From assembly GCA_028710415.1 (NCBI GenBank), contig JAQTUE010000011.1, positions 1-64,000 of the forward strand: 64,000 nt of DNA, read 5' to 3'. The stretch comes from Paludibacter sp. GTDB taxonomy: Bacteria; Bacteroidota; Bacteroidia; Bacteroidales; Paludibacteraceae. The stretch's first letter is position 1; every line of letters starts with the position of its first letter. Below are positions 1-8,154 of the stretch, one piece after another. The translations under genes were made by a program, and so were the position numbers. Below the pieces are notes generated by a model. The model searched no databases and had not been told where the DNA came from. It saw only the letters and a program-made list of their open reading frames with translations.

Positions 1-383
1 TTGGTAATCCCGTGCATCGTCAGGTTGCCGGTAAGCTTATAGTCTTTCCCTTTTACTTTTTTAAACGAAGTACTCTTGAATACGAGGGTCTGGTATTTCT
101 GGGCATCAAAAAAGTCCGGGCTTTTCAAATGAGTGTCACGTTGTTCTACATCAGTATTAATGCTTGCAATCTGTGCGGTTACTTCAATTTTAGCATCACT
201 GTAATCTGGTTTCGTAGTGACTGCCTTAATTTCAAACTGTTTAAAATTACCACTTACATGTGAGATCATCAGATGGGAGATTGTAAATCCCAACCTGGAA
301 TGAGGAGGATCACTGACCCATGTTTGGGAGAATGTAGTACCTGCCAATAGCAAAAGTACAATTGATAGACTAATCTTTTTCAT
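1..383 (-). CDS. YceI family protein, 3' part cut off by window edge
   Basis: Reading the minus strand from an ATG at 383 gives 127 residues with no stop before the window begins, so the C-terminus is missing. The N-terminus is a typical signal peptide (KK followed by a Leu/Ile-rich core and a TTFSQ cleavage region), so the protein is exported. After it comes the YceI signature: W..DPPHSRLGFTISHLMISHVSGNF, then alternating beta strands, VEQRDTHLKSPDFFD and the strand LTGNLTMHGIT. YceI proteins are periplasmic lipocalin-like beta-barrels that bind polyisoprenoids; their cellular role is poorly defined. Family length is about 180-200 residues, so roughly a third is missing. The start is preceded by a very T/A-rich leader and no clear -7 box was found. 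Confidence 0.88.
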   Translation of the reverse strand, partial: MKKISLSIVLLLLAGTTFSQTWVSDPPHSRLGFTISHLMISHVSGNFKQFEIKAVTTKPDYSDAKIEVTAQIASINTDVEQRDTHLKSPDFFDAQKYQTLVFKSTSFKKVKGKDYKLTGNLTMHGIT

Positions 384-649
384 AATTGTTTGTTTTGTTT
401 TTTTTGTTTAGAAATTTATTTGCTTTGTTCTAAATAGAAAGTCAATTTAAAGGTGTATTAATTGACTGTCTGAATTTTATGGTTTATAAAACTATTAATT
501 ACAGTCGGTTAATCAGCTACGTTAAGTATTCAAAACAGTTAAAACAGTCATTTTGTTCTTTTAATGCACATCTTTGTTGAATAAAAAGTATTTTAGGAAA
601 GCTATGAATAAAATGTATGGACATTGTTGAATACATAAAGTAACCGCAT
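384..649. other. AT-rich intergenic region, nothing recognised
   Basis: This is the upstream region of the YceI-family gene. It is AT-rich, with runs of T just before the start codon. No ORF, RNA gene or convincing TAnnTTTG box was found in it. Confidence 0.5.
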
Positions 650-688
650 AAAAAAAGTCATGCTGCCCTCTGGGAGGATAGCATGACT
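650..688 (-). terminator. rho-independent terminator
   Basis: AGTCATGCT (656-664) pairs perfectly with AGCATGACT (680-688), and CCTC/GAGG extends the stem inward. On the minus strand the stem is followed by a run of seven T (complement of 650-656). It probably ends the transcript of the CBM9-like gene, although it lies about 170 bp past that stop codon. Confidence 0.8.
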
Positions 689-700
689 AATTATTATTGA

Positions 701-822
701 AGGAGATAATGCGATAATCTTTAAAAATTAATTATCTGTGTAAATCTGTGTCATCAGTGGACAATCTTTCACATTCATCTCTTCTATTTTATTTCTTTTA
801 TTAAAGAATTAATCTGTGTAAA
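701..822 (+). repeat. dispersed ~115-bp repeat, copy 1 (inverted partner at 49497-49612)
   Basis: The segment containing AATTATCTGTGTAAATC, CATCAGTGGACAAT and TTTTATTAAAGAATTAATCTGTG matches the reverse complement of 49497-49612 along its whole length, with scattered substitutions. It lies just downstream of the CBM9-like gene. It contains no ORF. Confidence 0.75.
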
Positions 823-861
823 TCAGAATCGTTAGGACCTGATGCGCATAATCTATTAATT

Positions 862-1515
862 CTAATTTCCAAAAATCAGTTCCCCAAAGTATTCCGGGCA
901 GTGAAAATCAGGTTTTTCAGTCTTTACCGGACTCCAGGTCACGAAATGCCTGGAATCGGTACCATCGGCACATTTATAGAAATTTCCCAATAGTTTCTCG
1001 GGCAGGTTTTCAGGATCAATCCCTATGAGTTTAAATGGTATTTCAACAGTCAGCTCCCATTCAAACGAACCTTCCATTTCATTGAATGCACGGCGACCAA
1101 TGGAGGGAGCTCGTTTTATAGTGAGCAATTCTTCCTGAGTGAATGGAACCACATCTTCGTATCTGCTTTTACGGGTAGCTGCTGAACAGGTACCGATACA
1201 GTTAAATTCAAAATTGGTATATTTGTCTGCACCCACCGGCATGCAAAAGAATTCTACACAACTGTCCTCATGCACAGGGTCCTGGTCATTGGAATAAATG
1301 GCCCGGAGCATGCTTCCACGTACTGAGTATTTGATAAAAATGCTTTCTTTGGAACGTGCGATATTGAATTGGGTAATCGGGCGGTAAGGATACTCTTTCG
1401 CCCAGTTTAGTATTTCAATGGTATCCAAAACTCCAAAATCATCCAGGATATCCCTGGCTGATTCAATGTCAATATTATCTAAAGCTTCGATATATCGTAT
1501 TATTAAGCTTTTCAT
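862..1515 (-). CDS. carbohydrate-binding family 9-like domain protein
   Basis: A 217-residue protein with no signal peptide. From about residue 55 to the end it resembles the stand-alone CBM9-like (DOMON-type) beta-sandwich proteins common in Bacteroidota: IKYSVRG, then D..VHEDSCVEFFCMP, then F.CIGTC, then WELTVEIPF, ending in FHCPEYFGELIFGN, the usual C-terminal signature. In xylanases CBM9 binds sugar ends. In these single-domain proteins the ligand is not established, and no glycan-utilisation genes lie next to it. The N-terminal 50 residues are helical and not recognised. It is a single-gene transcript, with a terminator at 650-688. Confidence 0.75.
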   Translation of the reverse strand: MKSLIIRYIEALDNIDIESARDILDDFGVLDTIEILNWAKEYPYRPITQFNIARSKESIFIKYSVRGSMLRAIYSNDQDPVHEDSCVEFFCMPVGADKYTNFEFNCIGTCSAATRKSRYEDVVPFTQEELLTIKRAPSIGRRAFNEMEGSFEWELTVEIPFKLIGIDPENLPEKLLGNFYKCADGTDSRHFVTWSPVKTEKPDFHCPEYFGELIFGN

Positions 1516-1679
1516 ATTTTTAGGTGTAAGTAATTTTCTGCAATATTAACGAATAATTCTGACAATCTCTTGATTTTTATCAGTTTTTTTTTGTGATATT
1601 ATAACCAAATCGATGTTAATGTAATTAAATCAGTGTGTTGAAATTACACATTATAAATTTGATTCAGGATACGAATACA

Positions 1680-1720
1680 AAAAAGGACAAAACCTCCAAA
1701 CTGGTTGATTTGTCCTTTTT
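1680..1720 (-). terminator. rho-independent terminator of the flavin oxidoreductase gene
   Basis: AAAAAGGACAAA (1680-1691) and TTTGTCCTTTTT (1709-1720) form 12-bp perfect arms around a 17-nt loop. They lie 32 bp past the stop codon of the minus-strand gene at 1752. The A/T flanks would let it work in both directions. Confidence 0.82.
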
Positions 1721-1751
1721 AATTAAGTCCTTAATAAACAAGGTAGTTTAT

Positions 1752-2834
1752 TTAAGCAACAACTGCATTTTCAGCAACTTTATATCCTAAAACGAGTTCG
1801 TCAATAATTTCCTTTACAGTAGTGATCTTGGTGGCCAGGTAAGCATTGCTGCCAGCGAAGGCATATCCTTTATCCATCTTACCAAGGTAAGCGTTGTACA
1901 ACGTTACAATGATGCAATAAGGCACCTTTGTGTAATCACAGGTATGCAAACAATTGTAAGGACATGATTTCGGTTTTGTCAGGCCAAGTTTTACTTTTTC
2001 AAGGAACTCACCTTTCAAGGCACGACCAGGCATTCCTACCGGACTTTGAATAATTTCAACGTCATGGTCTTTTGCTTTGATATACGATTCCTTAAACTTG
2101 ATATCCGCATCACATTCCGTAGTGGTTACAAAGCGGCTGGCAATCTGAACGCCTTTTGCACCTAACTTCATAATCTCATAGATGTCTTCACCGGTATAAA
2201 TTCCACCGGCTGCAATAACAGGTATTTCCTGGTTGTATTTTTCCTCGAATACTGCTACTTCTTTTACTACTTCAGGAACCAGTTTTTGAATCGAGAAATT
2301 CTCATCTTCAATCTGACTGGTCTTAAAACCAAGATGTCCTCCGGCTTTAGGTCCTTCAACTACTACCAGGTCAGGTAAATAATCGTACAGTGTTTTCCAC
2401 TTTTCACAAATGATCCGTGCTGCTCTGGCAGACGAAACAATGGGCACCAGTTTAGTGGTACATCCCGGAGTCCGGTATTTTGGCAAATCCATTGGAAGTC
2501 CTGCACCTGCAAAGATTACATCAGCTTTTTCAGCAATTGCTGTTTTAACCATATCACTGAAATTCGTCAGCGCCATCATGATATTTACACCAATGATTCC
2601 TGATGATTTTTCTTTTGCTTTTCTAATTTCCTCCCTGAGGCCTATTATACAAGCTTCCATATAATCTTTCGCTGAATTACGATATATTAAACCGATTCCC
2701 GCACACGAAATAACGCCTACACCCCCCTCATTTGCAACGGCAGACGCTAAACCAGATAAAGAAATTCCAACACCCATACCTCCTTGTATTATTGGTATGC
2801 GGGCTATCAGATTTCCAATTTTTAAGTTATTCAT
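1752..2834 (-). CDS. NAD(P)H-dependent flavin oxidoreductase, nitronate monooxygenase family
   Basis: A 360-residue FMN-dependent TIM-barrel enzyme of the NMO / 2-nitropropane dioxygenase / FabK-like superfamily. The start of the barrel shows IPIIQGGMGVGISLSGLA. The glycine-rich loop with the expected catalytic histidine is VVVEGPKAGGHLGF. The phosphate-binding half is IPVIAAGGIYTGEDI followed by KGVQIASRF. The C-terminal part has a Cys cluster (SCPYNCLHTCDYTKVPYC) seen in this subgroup. The start is placed at the ATG at 2834, not at the upstream in-frame codon at 3023: the family N-terminus begins here and a TAnnTTTG box lies 26 bp upstream. The substrate is unknown; nitronate oxidation or an enoyl-reductase-like reaction are both possible. 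Confidence 0.85.
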   Translation of the reverse strand: MNNLKIGNLIARIPIIQGGMGVGISLSGLASAVANEGGVGVISCAGIGLIYRNSAKDYMEACIIGLREEIRKAKEKSSGIIGVNIMMALTNFSDMVKTAIAEKADVIFAGAGLPMDLPKYRTPGCTTKLVPIVSSARAARIICEKWKTLYDYLPDLVVVEGPKAGGHLGFKTSQIEDENFSIQKLVPEVVKEVAVFEEKYNQEIPVIAAGGIYTGEDIYEIMKLGAKGVQIASRFVTTTECDADIKFKESYIKAKDHDVEIIQSPVGMPGRALKGEFLEKVKLGLTKPKSCPYNCLHTCDYTKVPYCIIVTLYNAYLGKMDKGYAFAGSNAYLATKITTVKEIIDELVLGYKVAENAVVA

Positions 2835-2859
2835 ATTGCACATTTTGATATTTATTGTG

Positions 2860-2867
2860 CAAATGTA
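2860..2867 (-). promoter_or_regulatory. Bacteroidota -7 box (TACATTTG) for the flavin oxidoreductase gene
   Basis: The complement reads TACATTTG, an exact TAnnTTTG. The predicted start of transcription is near 2853, leaving a leader of about 20 nt before the ATG at 2834. The -33 element is weak. Confidence 0.6.
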
Positions 2868-3050
2868 CAAATTAATAGGCGAATAAGATGAAAAGTTTAA
2901 ACTATCTAACCTACATTTAACAGTATTCACGGCTTTCTCAGCGTGTTTTTGTGTAAATATGAAAGAAATTCTCAATTTTAGGTTCGAATTGGTTTTTACA
3001 CTGCCCAAATTCAATAATTTCAAGAATTAGGAAAATATCCCAAAACATAC

Positions 3051-3058
3051 TATCTTTG
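3051..3058 (+). promoter_or_regulatory. -7 box (TATCTTTG) for the exonuclease gene
   Basis: An exact TAnnTTTG. It overlaps the in-frame TTG at 3056, so that codon cannot be the start. Translation should begin at the ATG at 3077. Confidence 0.6.
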
Positions 3059-3076
3059 AAATCAGAATCCAAAACA

Positions 3077-3640
3077 ATGAACTTACAAGATATGACTTTT
3101 ACTGCAATAGACTTTGAAACTGCACATGACAGTTATCCCTGCGAAATAGGACTTACCCGGGTACAGGATGGAAAGATTATTGAATCTAAATCCTGGTTGA
3201 TTAAGCCGGCTTGCTATCCCTATATGAACCCCTGGAATCAAAAGGTGCACGGCATTTCTACCCGGGATGTATCTACCGCCCATACTTTCGAAGAACTCTG
3301 GGGTGAACTCAAGCCCTGGATGGAAGATACCATCCTGGTAGCCCACAATGCAGCTTTCGATATGAGGGTATTACGGGCTGCATTGGCTTATTACGATCTG
3401 GCATTACCCCATGTTGATTATTTCTGCACTGTAAGCGTTTCCAGGAAAGTATGGAAACAGTTGTCAAGCCATTCGCTGGGTTCGGTAAGCCAGTTCCACA
3501 ATATCCATTTTAACCACCACCGGGCAGGTGATGATGCGGAAGTATGTGCCATGATTGCTTTAAAAGCTTTTGAGGCTATAGAAGCAAAAGATGTTCATGA
3601 TGGATTATCCAGGATAGGAGTGCCCCTTAAAAAGCTTTAA
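3077..3640 (+). CDS. 3'-5' exonuclease, DEDDh (DnaQ-like) family
   Basis: A 187-residue stand-alone exonuclease domain. The DEDDh residues are visible: Exo I as DFET near the N-terminus (TAIDFETAHDSYPCEIG), Exo II in LVAHNAAFDMRVL, and Exo III as HHRAGDDAEVC (H and D). This fold removes 3'-terminal nucleotides from DNA or RNA using two metal ions. Close relatives are annotated as polymerase III epsilon-like exonucleases, but here there is no polymerase or BRCT domain. It could serve proofreading, repair or RNA trimming. It is monocistronic, with its own -7 box and a strong terminator downstream. Confidence 0.88.
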   Translation: MNLQDMTFTAIDFETAHDSYPCEIGLTRVQDGKIIESKSWLIKPACYPYMNPWNQKVHGISTRDVSTAHTFEELWGELKPWMEDTILVAHNAAFDMRVLRAALAYYDLALPHVDYFCTVSVSRKVWKQLSSHSLGSVSQFHNIHFNHHRAGDDAEVCAMIALKAFEAIEAKDVHDGLSRIGVPLKKL

Positions 3641-3705
3641 AATGAGAATCGAATATCGAATCTAAGTTGATTTAAAATACTTAATTTGATTACTTACCTA
3701 AATAC

Positions 3706-3745
3706 AAAAAAGGTTTATTGAAACGAATTTCAATAAACCTTTTTT
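3706..3745. terminator. bidirectional rho-independent terminator
   Basis: AAAAAGGTTTATTGAAA pairs with TTTCAATAAACCTTTTT around a 4-nt loop. A/T runs on both sides suit both the plus-strand exonuclease gene and transcripts coming from the minus-strand phosphoglucomutase gene. Confidence 0.88.
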
Positions 3746-3854
3746 GTTTCTGTTGGTTGATTTGTTATTCAAAGTACCTTTCAGTACATGAAAGCATATT
3801 TTAACTTAGAAACCTTTAACAAGAAAAAATTAATTTATACTGTTTATCAAAGGA

Positions 3855-5603
3855 TTAGATTCCCAATGAGGCACGGACTGCATCAATTTTCTTATTCGCT
3901 GACGCATCGGCTGCATCATATTCTGCACGTGATTTCATTTCACCACGTACTTCAATGTAAAACTTGATCTTTGGTTCTGTTCCCGAAGGGCGTACGGATA
4001 TCTTGGTGCCGTCTTCGGTAAAGTATTGCAGTACATTGGATGTTGCAGGCATGATCAGGTCTGTCACAACGTTTGTGTCCATATTGGTCATTTTCAACGC
4101 TTCGTAGTCTTTGATAATCCTGACTTTCGATCCGGCTATTTCTTTTGGTGGATTGGTACTGAAATTCTTCATCATCTGGATGATTTCTTCCGCTCCTGAT
4201 TTTCCTTTACGTACTACGGAAATGCCTTTTTCTTTTCCATAACCGTATTCAATGTAAATATCCTGCAACAATTCAAACAGCGTTTTGCCGTTATCTTTTG
4301 CCCAGGCAGCAATCTCCGCCATCATAGCGCAGGAGGACACAGCGTCTTTGTCACGGGCAAATTCTTCAGGTAAGAAACCGTAGCTTTCTTCACCACCGCC
4401 AATATATTGTTTCTTGCCTTCGTTTTCACGAATTACAGCAGCAATCCATTTAAATCCTGTGAAACAATCGAAACATTCAACATCGTTGCGATCAGCAATC
4501 TGTTTGATAATTTCGGTGGTAACAATGGTTTTTACGATATATTCATTGCCCTTTATTTTGCCCAGTTCTTTCCAGCGACGGATCAAATAATAGATAAAGA
4601 GAAGGGCAGTCTGGTTGCCATTCACCAATATCCATTCGCCTTTGTCGTTTTTAACGGCAATCCCCAGCCTGTCAGCATCAGGGTCTGATGCCATCACGAT
4701 ATCAGCATCTGTTTCGATGGCTTTTTTTACTGCCATATCCAGTGCAGCAGGTTCTTCCGGGTTCGGGGATACTACAGTTGGAAAATCACCACTGGTAACA
4801 TCCTGTTCGGGTACATGGATAATGTTGCTGAAACCATATTCTGTCAATGCCCAAGGGATTAATTTAACGCCGGTTCCATGAATCGGAGTATACACAATTT
4901 TCAGGTCGCTGTTGCGTTTAATAGCTTCCGGTGAAAGGGAAAGTGTTTTTATACTGTTGATAAATGCCTTGTCTATTTCTTCGCCGATAATCTCAATCAG
5001 TTCAGGGTTACCCTTAAATTTGATATCGTCTACGTTCGTAATTTTAGTAACTTCGGTAATTACATTCTCATCATGAGGGGCAATCATTTGTGCACCATCA
5101 TCCCAATATGCTTTGTAACCGTTGTATTCTTTCGGATTATGCGAAGCAGTAAGGATAATACCACTCTGGCATCCCAGTTTACGGATTGCAAAAGAGGCTT
5201 CCGGGGTAGGACGAAGGTCTTCGAACAAATACACCATGATACCGTTGGCCGAAAATATATTTGCTGAGATCTCAGCAAACTTGCGGCTGTTATTGCGGCA
5301 GTCGTGACCAATCACTACGCTGATTTGTGGTATGTTTGGAAACTGATCTTTCAGGTAATTGCTCAACCCTTGTGTGGCAGCACCCACGGTATAAATGTTC
5401 ATCCTGTTTGTACCTGCACCCATAATCCCACGCAAGCCACCGGTTCCAAATTCCAGATCCCTGTAAAACGATTCAATTAATTCTGACTTATCATCAGCAT
5501 CTATCATCCGGCGAATGTCGTTTTTGGTTTCTTCGTTGTAATTGCCATCCAGCCAGGTTTGCGCTTTTGCCAGCACTTCGGTTAGTAATGTATTGGTTTC
5601 CAT
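3855..5603 (-). CDS. phosphoglucomutase / phosphomannomutase, alpha-PGM family
   Basis: A 582-residue phosphohexomutase that interconverts sugar 1- and 6-phosphates in the cytoplasm through a phosphoserine intermediate. The four family motifs are in order: the phosphoserine loop TASHNPKEYNGYK near residue 152, the Mg-binding loop DPDADRLG near 304, the sugar-binding GGEESYG near 402 and the phosphate-binding RPSGTEPKIKF near 538. Length and order match the long (PGM2-like) members of Bacteroidota. The in-frame extension upstream to 5675 is low-complexity and does not match the family, so METNTLL at 5603 is chosen as the start. It would feed glucose-1-phosphate to glycogen or surface-sugar synthesis. 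Glucose versus mannose specificity cannot be read from sequence alone. Confidence 0.92.
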   Translation of the reverse strand: METNTLLTEVLAKAQTWLDGNYNEETKNDIRRMIDADDKSELIESFYRDLEFGTGGLRGIMGAGTNRMNIYTVGAATQGLSNYLKDQFPNIPQISVVIGHDCRNNSRKFAEISANIFSANGIMVYLFEDLRPTPEASFAIRKLGCQSGIILTASHNPKEYNGYKAYWDDGAQMIAPHDENVITEVTKITNVDDIKFKGNPELIEIIGEEIDKAFINSIKTLSLSPEAIKRNSDLKIVYTPIHGTGVKLIPWALTEYGFSNIIHVPEQDVTSGDFPTVVSPNPEEPAALDMAVKKAIETDADIVMASDPDADRLGIAVKNDKGEWILVNGNQTALLFIYYLIRRWKELGKIKGNEYIVKTIVTTEIIKQIADRNDVECFDCFTGFKWIAAVIRENEGKKQYIGGGEESYGFLPEEFARDKDAVSSCAMMAEIAAWAKDNGKTLFELLQDIYIEYGYGKEKGISVVRKGKSGAEEIIQMMKNFSTNPPKEIAGSKVRIIKDYEALKMTNMDTNVVTDLIMPATSNVLQYFTEDGTKISVRPSGTEPKIKFYIEVRGEMKSRAEYDAADASANKKIDAVRASLGI

Positions 5604-5855
5604 ATTGTTTGAAGTTTGATTTTTCAGTGTTAATTGAAGTGCTAAAATACTTCTTTTTTTTGAATATGAAAACAATTCAAGGGGCGTATAGTTTAAAATA
5701 TAATAACTAAACTTACGTTATTAATTTAGAAATTAAAAAATAGAGCCTTCAAATTCGATATAACTTTAAATTAATTTACCCTTTTTCTTTCCTATATACA
5801 TTCATTTTATTCCCTTTTAACCAATTCCCAAGATGTTCGCCATCAACATTATATC

Positions 5856-5953
5856 TCTATGATATTTTAGTGGTATCTTAGATATCTCTTAGATATCTCT
5901 TAGATATCCCTTAGATATCCCATATCATTAATAGGTTATGATATCTAAGTTAT
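5856..5953 (-). repeat. 11-bp-phased dispersed repeat, copy 1 (partner at 46867-46967)
   Basis: Four or more tandem 11-bp units of the type TTAGATATCTC lie in the 494-bp gap between phosphoglucomutase and the MFS gene. They are followed by CATATCATTAATAGGTTATGA. The reverse complement of this block aligns with 46867-46967, including the non-repetitive edges. The rest of the gap (5604-5855 and 5954-6043) is AT-rich, with nothing recognised. Confidence 0.8.
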
Positions 5954-6043
5954 ATGTAAATAACAATTAAGACTAAGTTGAAATAAAGCATAAATATGAT
6001 GAAGAACGGCTCCTTTGGGTATAATTGGTTGGCAACATTGCAT

Positions 6044-6078
6044 AAAAAAACACTTCAACCGGTCATGATTGAAGTGCT
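6044..6078 (-). terminator. rho-independent terminator of the MFS gene
   Basis: CACTTCAA (6051-6058) pairs with TTGAAGTG (6069-6076). On the minus strand the stem is followed by seven T (complement of 6044-6050). It lies 20 bp past the stop codon of the transporter. Confidence 0.82.
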
Positions 6079-6097
6079 TAATTCAAAAGGTAAGTTT

Positions 6098-7768
6098 TTA
6101 TTTTTTCATATTCGGCAATTCAAGGCCATAGCCCTTTTTCTTGTCCTCTGCTTTCAGCATGAAGGCAACCAGGAATGCCAGTACACCAAAGATCATGAAG
6201 ATCATGTTGGCTTTGGTATAATCATAGCGCAAGGCAATCTTTTGCTTGTCAATCTCGGCGTAGCCTGCTTTCACACATGCATCCTCCACCTGTTTCTGCA
6301 TTTTATCCTTGCCCTGAACGGCAGGCAACAATTTTACAGCTGCCAGGTTCACACTGACCAGTTGGTTTTTGAAACCTGCAAAACCGGTGGTGTCCTGAAC
6401 TCCTTCGTATTCGGTGTTTACCAATACTTCATTGATCAGGCGCGTCGTGGTGACATCCACAGCCTTTTCAAAATCAATTTTGTTCAGGTTCAATTGTGGT
6501 TGCATTTGGGTATAGGTATCCGTGATGGCATCTTTGACCACTACTTTTGCTTTCGATACGGTAGGATTCGAAGAACTTAATACGAAACCGATTAACAAAG
6601 GAACACACATTAAACCGATGTTTTGAATCCAGAAAATCAATGCATACGCTGTTCCCAATTGTTTTTCAGGAATGATTTTTGGCACTGAAGGCCACATCGC
6701 CGATGGAACCAATGATAAAGCGATTCCCAACACGACGGTTACCGCCATGGCCAGGATCCAGTTATTCAGGAATGGAATTGAAAAAATGGCATGTACAAAA
6801 ATCAGTAATACCGCCCCTACAATCATAATGGTGGCACCTTTACCTTTTTTGTCATACATGTTTCCGAAAAACGGAGTTAGGAAAAGCGTCCCTAATGGCA
6901 ATACACTTGGAATTAAACCGGCCAGGTCAGGATCTACCTGATATTTATTGATCACCAGGTCGGTGGCAAATTTAATCCAGGGGAATACAGCCGAATAGAA
7001 TAATACACACAGCAGGGCAATTAACCAGAAACCTTTATTGGTAATAATCATCACTACATCAGCCATTTTAAACGGTTCTTCGTCTTCTTTTTCAATATGT
7101 GCTTCGGAAGCTTCCAGTTTCACATCCATGCGTACATAGACGATGTAGGCTATCAATCCGATGCAAAGCAACAATGCTCCAAACAGGATAGGAATGGATA
7201 CATCACCGAAATAATGGGCTATTGGAAGGGGAATAGCAATTGCAAGTAGGGTACCCAGGCGGGCAAACGAGACTTGCATACCCATGGCTAATGCCATTTC
7301 TTTACCTTTGAACCATTTTACAATAATTCGAGATACGGTAATACCCGCAGTTTCCACACCCACCGCAAATATTGCATACCCCAGGGCCGCAAACATTACC
7401 TGTGCCTTGATACCAAAAATAGGTGCCATTCCTTCGGGAAAGAAACGGGAGATGGCAAAAAATTTCATTCCAGCCCCAAGGATCATAATTGCCGTTGAAA
7501 GTATTCCTGTGAACCGTACTCCGGTCTTATCCAGTAGGATACCACCAAATATAAGCATTAGCAAAAATACATTGAACCACCCGTAGGCACTGGTGAAAAT
7601 ACCGTAATCCATGTTGTCCCATTTAAGCTGGCTTTCGAGCATGGGCTTTAACGGACTCATGGCATCGGCAATAAAATAACCACAGAACATGGTGAATGAA
7701 ACGATGGCCAGTGCGGTCCAACGGGCAGTAGATGATTCCCGAAGCGAAGAAGAAACTTTTTCAGTCAT
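6098..7768 (-). CDS. MFS transporter with large periplasmic insert
   Basis: A 556-residue inner-membrane transporter of the major facilitator superfamily. The first transmembrane segments carry the family pattern, including GGILLDKTGVR after TM2. A central cytoplasmic loop (HIEKEDEEPFK) separates two six-helix halves. A second loop motif NMYDKKGKG follows TM8. TM11 (near residues 370-400) is followed by about 119 hydrophilic residues (roughly 401-519) before the last membrane helix, where most MFS proteins have a few residues. With the normal topology this insert faces the periplasm. The substrate is unknown; overall pattern resembles oxalate/formate- or hexose-phosphate-type MFS members. It has its own -7 box and terminator. 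Confidence 0.82.
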   Translation of the reverse strand: MTEKVSSSLRESSTARWTALAIVSFTMFCGYFIADAMSPLKPMLESQLKWDNMDYGIFTSAYGWFNVFLLMLIFGGILLDKTGVRFTGILSTAIMILGAGMKFFAISRFFPEGMAPIFGIKAQVMFAALGYAIFAVGVETAGITVSRIIVKWFKGKEMALAMGMQVSFARLGTLLAIAIPLPIAHYFGDVSIPILFGALLLCIGLIAYIVYVRMDVKLEASEAHIEKEDEEPFKMADVVMIITNKGFWLIALLCVLFYSAVFPWIKFATDLVINKYQVDPDLAGLIPSVLPLGTLFLTPFFGNMYDKKGKGATIMIVGAVLLIFVHAIFSIPFLNNWILAMAVTVVLGIALSLVPSAMWPSVPKIIPEKQLGTAYALIFWIQNIGLMCVPLLIGFVLSSSNPTVSKAKVVVKDAITDTYTQMQPQLNLNKIDFEKAVDVTTTRLINEVLVNTEYEGVQDTTGFAGFKNQLVSVNLAAVKLLPAVQGKDKMQKQVEDACVKAGYAEIDKQKIALRYDYTKANMIFMIFGVLAFLVAFMLKAEDKKKGYGLELPNMKK

Positions 7769-7826
7769 AAACTATTTGTATTTAAAGGTGTTTGTATAAT
7801 AAACGGTACCAAGGAATTTTAGCCCG

Positions 7827-7834
7827 CAAATCTA
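7827..7834 (-). promoter_or_regulatory. -7 box (TAGATTTG) for the MFS gene
   Basis: The complement is an exact TAnnTTTG, with a predicted leader of about 50 nt. The 386-bp gap to clpC (7769-8154) holds this box and the clpC promoter on the other strand; nothing else was recognised there. Confidence 0.5.
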
Positions 7835-8095
7835 CTGAAAAAAGTAATAAGTTGTTGAATTTATTTGTTGTTAAATAGATAAACCTGTAAAATAAAGGTG
7901 ACTTTAATTCATTTAAATCGAATTTTTCAGTAAAAAACCGGTAATTTTAAACTTCGCCTAACTGCCATAATTACCGATTCTATTATACTTTTCGCATTCG
8001 GTACTATTTTTGAGCAAAGTTTGGCACAACTTATGAGGGAACAAACTAAATTTCATAAAACATAAACAAACGATTAATAAAACTTTAAAGAACCC

Positions 8096-8125
8096 TTCGT
8101 AATTACTCTTTATTTACTATTTTTG
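8096..8125 (+). promoter_or_regulatory. clpC promoter
   Basis: TTCG at 8096-8099 (near-consensus -33) lies 18 bp ahead of TATTTTTG at 8118-8125 (exact -7 box). An AGGAGA ribosome-binding site at 8140-8145 sits 9 bp before the ATG, unusually strong for this phylum. Confidence 0.6.
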
Positions 8126-8154
8126 TAAACTAATCATTTAGGAGAACCAAATAT

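Noticed and set aside
12-263. 83-residue plus-strand ORF at the window start
   Set aside because: It is antisense to the clearly recognisable YceI-family gene and has no family features of its own.
2844-3023. N-terminal extension of the flavin oxidoreductase
   Set aside because: Low-complexity residues not matching the family, and the -7 box at 2860-2867 would lie inside the gene.
5996-6580. 194-residue plus-strand ORF
   Set aside because: Antisense shadow of the MFS transporter; no signal, no homology pattern.
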